A DNA stretch of 64,000 bases from Apostichopus japonicus. Its lineage: Eukaryota > Echinodermata > Holothuroidea > Aspidochirotida > Stichopodidae. The stretch spans positions 4,304,001 through 4,368,000 of the forward strand of contig NC_092579.1 of assembly GCF_037975245.1 (NCBI RefSeq), in the 5' to 3' direction. A model generated the notes under the pieces. The model was not told the origin of the DNA and ran no database searches. It was given only the letters and a program-made list of their open reading frames with translations. Every line of letters begins with the position of its first letter. Within the stretch, counting starts at the first letter, position 1. Positions 58,468-64,000 of this stretch are shown here, one piece after another. The position numbers were made by a program, and so were the translations under genes.

Positions 58468-59195
58468 GTAAGATATCAACATGTTTTGTTATTATATAGG
58501 CTTGTCATATATACACTTTGATATGACAATTGGGAAGATTTCAGTCCTTCTGTTTTGTACGGAATTGATAAAGCGCAAAGAGAAAGAAGAAAGATGGGAA
58601 GAAAGGAAAAAATAGCTCAGTCAATTGTACTTATAAATGCACAATTGGAACTATGGGACCGTCAAAATCACGTCGTGACATCGAGATGTAATTATTTTAA
58701 CAATACAACTCAAATTTTACCTCATAAAGTTATTAAATCACAGCCGGACGGTGCCGAGTAGACTTCTAACGAAGGTAAATTTAAAGATGTTTTTTCTGTG
58801 ACTTTCGGTGATTTTCAAGACGTACGGTTCGGCGTGTAGTAACGAGGTTCAAATTGCGATTACTCACACCATACAACGCAGATTTACAATTCAACGTCAA
58901 AAAAAGAAAAACAACATTATTGTTGCGCATCATGAAACTATGTTCTGCTGTTTTGTTTTAAATTTTATAATCTAACGTGGTAAATGCCTGATTTACGTCA
59001 CATGCAAAATACAGCATGTCGTTATATACGGAAAACACAGTCACTCTCAATCTGCCACGATGGCCACATGCGTGGCCCATAGCCAGGCTAGGGTCGTGCC
59101 CGTCACCCGTTAGTGCAACTCAATCATGTGCAACAGTTACAGTATACAAATATTACAATGTCTTTAATTGTTTTGCCCATTCCTGCAATTGTCAG
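58468..59195 (+). other. Polycystin-like gene intron 3, first part
   Basis: Non-coding. The 58555-58761 frame is basic and unrecognised, without acceptor or donor support. It ends at the pyrimidine-rich CAATTGTCAG acceptor of the PKD-like exon. Confidence 0.5.
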
Positions 59196-59419
59196 TGACT
59201 TCCAGCCACAACTACGAATTCCTGGCTACGCGTCTGCCGCAATCTCTTTATAATACGAGAGAAACATTTGTTGGTCAATTCCACGCTAATGTAACAACGG
59301 ATGTGTATTGTGATAGTCTGGAATATAATTATGACATGAACATTTCAGCCAATGTTCGTCAATCGCTTAGTACATGTATTACTACCATGGAAGTACCAGT
59401 TTATGCCTAATGTTGGTTG
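59196..59419 (+). pseudogene. Frame-disrupted PKD-domain exon (pseudo-exon or poison exon)
   Basis: A CTGCAATTGTCAG acceptor opens at 59196 in phase 1, the phase in which the WSC exon ends. It reads VTSSHNYEFLATRLPQSLYN, then TFVGQFHANVTTDVYCDSLE and NYDMNISANVRQSLST. This resembles the first half of a PKD (Ig-like) domain (FxAxVTTDVxCxSxEYDYGDG). The second half, VHVLLPWKYQFMPNVGW, matching H.YLxPGxYxFxxNVG, is in the +1 frame from about 59370. In the starting frame a TAA stops at 59408-59410. Candidate donors are TTG|GTATGA (59420) and TTG|GTTGGT (59416). Neither gives a length divisible by three, consistent with one indel in a formerly symmetric exon. If spliced in, it would truncate the protein after WSC. 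An assembly error could produce the same picture. Confidence 0.6.
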
Positions 59420-60079
59420 GTATGAACTATGAAGCATTTTCAATATGTATTCGTAGCAGGCTTGCCAAATTTCCTGTTTATGAAACCAAAATTCAGATGA
59501 AATAGGCTCTTTGTACGGTGACCCCTGTTGATTACGCAATCAAGCTTCGCTTCCAAAGCAGACGACCGATATTGCAAACTTGTGCATACTACATGTACAC
59601 ACATACAAACAAATTGTAACGTTCAACAACCAAAGAACGTGACTTCACAGTAGGCTACTGTTGTAAAACGCTTCAAATCAAGGCATCACGAACGGCAATT
59701 CAGCTTCCTTTGACGTAAAGAACCAATTAATATGGGGAATATCACGTAAGTCACTTCTGTGAGATATTTGTAGAAGAATTGAAAAAAAAAAGATCATGTT
59801 TGACATTGAAGATATACATTTGACTTCTGTTGTTGTTTTCATATTATTATGAGACAGGCCTAACGTTAGTAGTTGGCCGATGTGGTGCTGGTCCTAGCAG
59901 CACTACAGTTTGGGGCCACACTTAAGACCATGGCAGTGGTTTAACAGAGTCCTAGTTATGCGAATTTTCGATCGCCTTTTCAAAATGTCAGTGAATCTGG
60001 AAGAAATACATAACCATGCGACGATGTAAGACAACATGATGCTGCCTACAGTTTGTTAGTTACAAACTTCGTTTGTTAG
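59420..60079 (+). other. Polycystin-like gene intron 3, between PKD-like exon and LINE
   Basis: No gene recognised. Close to the LINE, AAACTTCGTTTGTTAGTTAC and nearby variants are repeated (60040-60085), as if scrambled at the insertion junction. Confidence 0.45.
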
Positions 60080-61156
60080 TTACTTCCATATGACAAACTT
60101 CGGTCATATGGAGTTGTTGACTCTGCATTGGATTGGTTCGGCTCTTATCTTGCGGGCAGATACCAAATTGTTCAGATTGAGAACCAGTATTCAGATATGA
60201 TGGGAATTGCATTTGGCGTTCCACAGGGATCTATCATTGGGCCATTACTATTCTCTATATACATAAATGATCTTCCATCTGCCACAAGTGAAAGCCAGGC
60301 AATTTTATATGCAGATGACACAGCTGTTATTTATAGCTCTGAGAAAATAAGTGAAATACAGCAGGTTCTCTCTACAGATCTTATTCTGATTGGCAAGTGG
60401 CTGGTCAAAAACAAATTGACTTTGAATGTAAAAAAGACCAAAAGTATGCTTTTTGGCACACCAACCATGATGAAGAGAGCTGACCCTCTCATTCTCCATT
60501 ATGACTCACATGATATAGAACAGGTTCATGTTTTTAGGTACCTTGGGGTGCTTTTGGACAGTACCTTAACTTTCAAAGACCATTTATCTATGATTTGCAA
60601 GAAAATATCCTGCCGTCTTGGGATACTTGGGAGGGTTAAGAAGTATCTTCCACACAAATACAGGATTATGGTGTACAATAGTTTGATAAGCCCCCACTTT
60701 GATTATGCTAGTTGTACCTGGTCTAACACCTGTGCCAAGTATAAAAAATGTCTGGTATCTCTGCAAGGAAGAGCTGGTCGAATTATTCTAGATCTTCCTA
60801 GGACTGCACCTACAGCTGATGTTCTCTCAGCTCTATCCTGGATCCCTATAGAGCAAAGATGGAATTATCACCGTCAGGTTTTTATGCATAAAATCCACAT
60901 AGCAGCTGCTCCTGACTATCTCTGTGACAAGTATGCCCATGTCTCCTCGAGTGAATCTGCCACAAGAGCTTCTACCTCTGGTGGTTTCTGCCTTCCACAT
61001 TCCAACACTATTTGGGGGAGACGTCGTCAAACTTGCCATGGGGTTAATCAATGGAATGCACTGCCTCGGCATATTCGTATGTGCAATAACACTGATACCT
61101 TTAAAAATAAACTAAAATGTGCAATTAAAAATGGCCTGGCTTTCTGGAATCTTTGA
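60080..61156 (+). CDS. Reverse transcriptase fragment of a CR1/jockey-type LINE
   Basis: RNA-dependent DNA polymerase that in intact elements primes cDNA synthesis at a nicked target. 358 codons are open from 60080 (upstream stop TAG at 60077); there is no true start. Key motifs are ALDWFGSYL (entry to the palm), GIAFGVPQGSIIGPLLF (motif B-like), YADD (catalytic, residues 77-80), NKLTLNVKKTKSMLFG, and FRYLGVLLD. These are followed by the jockey/CR1-type C-terminus with LISPHFDYASCTW and LQGRAGRIIL. The fragment covers roughly the C-terminal third of the usual 900-1000 residue protein. No frameshift or stop. Reverse-strand frames here are shadows. Confidence 0.93.
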   Translation, partial: LLPYDKLRSYGVVDSALDWFGSYLAGRYQIVQIENQYSDMMGIAFGVPQGSIIGPLLFSIYINDLPSATSESQAILYADDTAVIYSSEKISEIQQVLSTDLILIGKWLVKNKLTLNVKKTKSMLFGTPTMMKRADPLILHYDSHDIEQVHVFRYLGVLLDSTLTFKDHLSMICKKISCRLGILGRVKKYLPHKYRIMVYNSLISPHFDYASCTWSNTCAKYKKCLVSLQGRAGRIILDLPRTAPTADVLSALSWIPIEQRWNYHRQVFMHKIHIAAAPDYLCDKYAHVSSSESATRASTSGGFCLPHSNTIWGRRRQTCHGVNQWNALPRHIRMCNNTDTFKNKLKCAIKNGLAFWNL

Positions 61157-61300
61157 AATCGAATTAGATTTTTATTTTTATATATATATATTTTTTATTT
61201 TTTTATTTTTATTTTTTTATATTTTTTATATTTTTATATCTATATCTTCTGTATTTATTTATGTGTTCTGTTTGTTATATTTTGTATGTTTTATATGTGC
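61157..61300 (+). other. LINE 3'UTR, T/A-rich part
   Basis: Strongly T-rich (TTTTTATTTTTATATATAT...). The 71-codon frame across it is compositional. Confidence 0.7.
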
Positions 61301-61345
61301 AGGGATCCTGGGGAGAACACTGGTTTACCAGTGACAGGACCCCTG
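61301..61345 (+). promoter_or_regulatory. LINE 3'UTR stem-loop, likely RT recognition hairpin
   Basis: AGGGATCCTG pairs with CAGGACCCCT around an inner perfect CACTGG-TTTA-CCAGTG hairpin. A hairpin close to the 3' end of CR1/L2-type elements is generally thought to be what the RT recognises. The structure is seen directly; the role is inferred from the family. Confidence 0.65.
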
Positions 61346-61351
61346 GTTACG

Positions 61352-61357
61352 AATAAA
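61352..61357 (+). terminator. Polyadenylation signal AATAAA in sense with the host gene
   Basis: AATAAA occurs in GGTTACGAATAAAGTT, just before the element's repeated A-rich tail. Because the LINE is in sense, this could terminate host transcripts before the PKD exon. Not shown to be used. Confidence 0.45.
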
Positions 61358-61378
61358 GTTAATAAAAAATAAAAAATA

Positions 61379-63245
61379 AACGTTACATTTCTATCAGACT
61401 TCTATCAGAGGAAATTAATATTTAATGCTGCTTCAATGAACTGAAACTGTGAAAGTGAAAGTTATATTTTTTGAGTATACAACCAATAAAAGTCACTAAC
61501 TGATTGCCAGGCCTTGTATTACAATACTATGAAGACTTCATCCTTGAAGCAAAATATTTTATCTTTGCACAACTATACCAGTTGAATATGTAAATGGTCA
61601 TGTTATACTAAGCGATGACATAACTCCATGTTTGTCCAACTGCAAATGTGGATAAAACGCAATTTTTTTTTATGGTGGGACTGGGAACCATTTACCCAAT
61701 GGTCGGTTCTGTAAGAATGCTGCTCTTGCATATTTACTAGACTGACAGTTGAATAATCATTGCACTGGTGCTTGTTTCTCCTAGTGTACCATTAGTTCGA
61801 TAAGCATTGATGCATATTCACCCGATCTTAGGATCAACAAGTATGGCGCTTATGCTTATTTAACTGATCAATGATCTGGTTAATATGCCCGTGCAATGCT
61901 AATTTAAGTGACTCAAACTCCGAACGAACACTTTATGACCAAAACAAACAAAAAACTATCGTTTACATTAAATGATAGACCAGGTACCCTCATCAGTATG
62001 TAAAAAAACATCCTCAAGTAAACAAACCCACAGCTAGGATACAAATTTGTTCCATCTATGGTGTGATAAGTCTCTCTACTCACAGAGCTGTGATATCTGT
62101 GGATAGCCAGGAGCATGTTTCATACAATATATGTATGTTTTGAAATGTGTAACCTACATATACTTCTATACTTCACCAGTATAAAACATTGTACACATAA
62201 TGTGACAAAAAGTTCATGCAACTCTGTGCAATTTCCATAGAAGCATCTTTACTAATAATGGCACAGAAAGAAGTGATAACAATAATGTCAAAGTCTGCTA
62301 TTGGATAGGTGGAAGCAGCTGAAATTACAGGAGGCAGCCTCAGAAGTTTTACAAATATATCTTATGTTCTAATTCCAAATGAGACATTGGCAACAAGAAA
62401 AGGTATAGAAATAATTGTTTCGTGATAGATATGTTCTTGCTGCTGGACACACACATATGCCTGTCGGTCCAAACTACACACTTGCAAACACAAATGTATG
62501 CAAACACACACCCACACACACAAATTGAGCTGCTTAAAGTATACAAAATCATTAAAATGGTATTGGATAGTGATGGTTTTGACATATTTGCACAAAATGA
62601 CCTGATCTATTAGCTTCTCTTTTGTGAAAACATCAACTCATTGAGAGGTTTGCTATTAAACCTCAAGTTGGGCTTATTTTGCATTGCAAGATCTATAGGT
62701 AAAATCATAGAATTTTCCTCAGTGCACTGTATGCCTTAGGGCACCGTATTGAATTGGAGCAATCTATACTGAACTTCCACATCATTAGCTGGTGGCATGC
62801 CATAATTTCTCCATCTCTGTGGTCAGTTGGAAGAAAAATGTCCAGTTGGGATTTCTAACATTCAGTACCTGGGAAAGAATTAGACCACTTCTCTGCCCAG
62901 GATGCCCTTCAGTAAAGGTTCATACACCCACCAAAATCAATCAAGTGGGAATTTACAATTTGCCCCTCCCCTTCCAACTCTCCCCTTCCAACTCCCCCTC
63001 CCTCACCCACCAATGGAATCCTGTGTAGGATACTGTCAGGGATTCAGGACAGGGCAGAATCTCTATCAACCTAAGTTGTTTCCTGTGGCATTACTTTTGT
63101 TGACTTTATATATAATAATGCAATAAATCAACTATTGTTTCAACGACATGAGCATTAGCTGCAATACAGGGTCAGATTTCTGAAGTCCTGCATCTTTTTT
63201 TTTTCTTCCAGAAGTTGTTAAATGATTTTTGCTTTTAATCTCCAG
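61379..63245 (+). other. Polycystin-like gene intron 3, last part
   Basis: No gene recognised. Two possible acceptors sit near its end: a strong TTTTCTTCCAG at 63211 and AATCTCCAG at 63245. Only the second gives an open frame, because the first leaves an in-frame TAA at 63236-63238. Confidence 0.55.
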
Positions 63246-63523
63246 GAGAACATTGCGGAACAGCCACTCATGGAGCCATTATTTTCCGGCAGAGTTTATC
63301 GACCACTCTCAACCTACAGTCATCGAAGATCAATGCCATTATTGGGCAACCTGTATCGATCCAATTCTCTGATGGCATCGACTCTGATGAAACATTCTTC
63401 TTTGGGTTCAATGATGGTAGTGATGTCATCACCGCAGAGAACTGGACCGATACGTTATTAAACTACACCTTCGCCTCTCCTGGATCCTATCTGGTCTCCA
63501 TAGTTGCCAGAAACAGCTTTGCG
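63246..63523 (+). CDS. Polycystin-1-like protein, exon 4 (first PKD domain)
   Basis: Acceptor TTAATCTCCAG, donor GCG|GTAAAG. The exon is 278 nt, starting in phase 1 and ending in phase 0. The first two bases complete a Gly codon with the last base of the WSC exon, giving SVT-GEHCGTATHG, which also supplies the eighth WSC cysteine. Residues about 120-195 form a PKD domain: INAIIGQPVSIQFSDG, FFFGFNDGSDV (the FGDG turn as FNDG), and LNYTFASPGSYLVSIVARNS (the HTYxxPGxYxVxxxxxN strand pair). PKD domains are extracellular Ig-like modules tandemly repeated in polycystin-1. More exons (further PKD repeats, REJ, GPS/GAIN, PLAT, channel-like segments) should follow beyond the window. The family call rests on the WSC+PKD order; another WSC/PKD surface protein is possible. 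Confidence 0.82.
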
Positions 63524-64000
63524 GTAAAGTTTTAAAATATATCTTCATTCTTCTCCAAGTTGAGGAGATTTGTTAATTTTCATTTTTGCTAACTGTTTTG
63601 TTAAATCATAACAAATGACTAATCAGATACTTGTGAAATGATTTGGCAAAATGAGCTGATCACATCAGTTCTTGTGAGAACAATTTATGGTACCACTGTA
63701 AGTTACTTGAGTGAAAATAGGGGAACCTGAATGAAAAGTATACGTACATAAATTGCATTTACATAATGTAAGTAAGTTTTAAAAAACAACCAGTTTCTTC
63801 CAACTCAGAATCACATTCATGCCAAATGTTGCATACATGCATCAGGTCGATAGAACACGGTCTGTGTTGAGTTGTCAACGAATCATTTAATTATAGAATG
63901 AATGTGTGTTTAGTAACTATAGAAACCAAGCCAATTAGTCATTTATGCTGTAATCATCATCACCTCCTGTGCAATTCATTGCTTTCAAACGTTCATCTAT
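63524..64000 (+). other. Polycystin-like gene intron 4, start
   Basis: From GTAAAG to the window edge; no further exon is seen. Confidence 0.5.

Larger units (their letters stand above)
60080..61378 (+). mobile_element. 5'-truncated CR1/jockey-type LINE inserted in sense orientation
   Basis: It begins abruptly inside the reverse transcriptase domain (LLPYDKLRSYGVVDSALDWF). The RT frame is intact to a natural stop, followed by a 3'UTR of about 220 bp that is AT-rich at first and then holds a strong stem-loop. It ends in (TAAAAAA)n-like 'AATAAAAAATAAAAAATAAA'. No target duplication was identifiable. The open RT frame suggests a young copy, but the missing 5' half (gag-like ORF, endonuclease, RT fingers) means it cannot move on its own. 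It lies in the intron between the WSC and PKD exons of the polycystin-like gene. Confidence 0.9.

Noticed and set aside
63212-63245. Stronger upstream acceptor (TTTTCTTCCAG) for the PKD exon
   Set aside because: Using it introduces an in-frame TAA at 63236-63238 in the PKD reading frame.
1-64000. CRISPR arrays, bacterial operons or other prokaryotic systems
   Set aside because: The tandem arrays lack spacer-repeat structure, and intron-split exons, SINEs and LINEs show the DNA is animal nuclear.

Overview
This is an AT-rich, gene-sparse stretch of an animal nuclear genome. Introns are large, short interspersed repeats are abundant, and coding sequence appears only as small split exons with GT/AG junctions. 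The repeat mix (tRNA-derived SINEs, CR1/jockey-like LINE fragments, hAT-type MITEs with GC-rich 'GGCGTAG' or 'GGCGGCGG' ends) and a WSC plus PKD-domain polycystin-like protein suggest a marine invertebrate deuterostome, possibly an echinoderm such as a sea cucumber. That taxonomic call is inference; no marker gene is present to prove it.

Two protein-coding loci can be supported. On the minus strand, 28321-28669 holds the first coding exon of a T-type (CaV3) voltage-gated calcium channel alpha-1 subunit. The rest of that gene should lie leftward, in or beyond 1-28300, but no second exon was recognised. On the plus strand, from 56788 to beyond the right edge, four exons join in perfect phase. 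They give the secretory N-terminus, WSC domain and first PKD domain of a polycystin-1-like membrane protein. Between the WSC and PKD exons lie a second, frame-disrupted PKD-type exon (59196-59419) and a sense-oriented, 5'-truncated LINE with an intact reverse transcriptase frame (60080-61378).

The rest is non-coding sequence carrying mobile DNA. 1-20 kb holds two copies of a tRNA-derived SINE with a (GTAT)n end, two copies of a tRNA-like core bounded by short inverted repeats, a 6 x 38 bp tandem array, a four-unit hAT-terminus-like tandem array, and a hAT-type MITE inserted in one tRNA-like repeat. A further MITE lies at 20339-20816. 25-41 kb holds the calcium channel exon, a degraded minus-strand LINE with an endonuclease/RT-type C-terminus, another SINE family (second copy at 9.7 kb in reverse), a shared dispersed repeat and a perfect 29-bp foldback. 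41-52 kb is mostly featureless. 52.4-54.7 kb holds two more hAT-type elements, one a large palindrome. All four MITEs keep recognisable 8-bp target duplications, three of them perfect.

I did not find a clear new biological system. The most informative observations are the disrupted PKD exon (possible poison exon), the sense LINE in the same intron, and the well-preserved hAT-type insertions, including one that splits an older repeat and one that looks composite.
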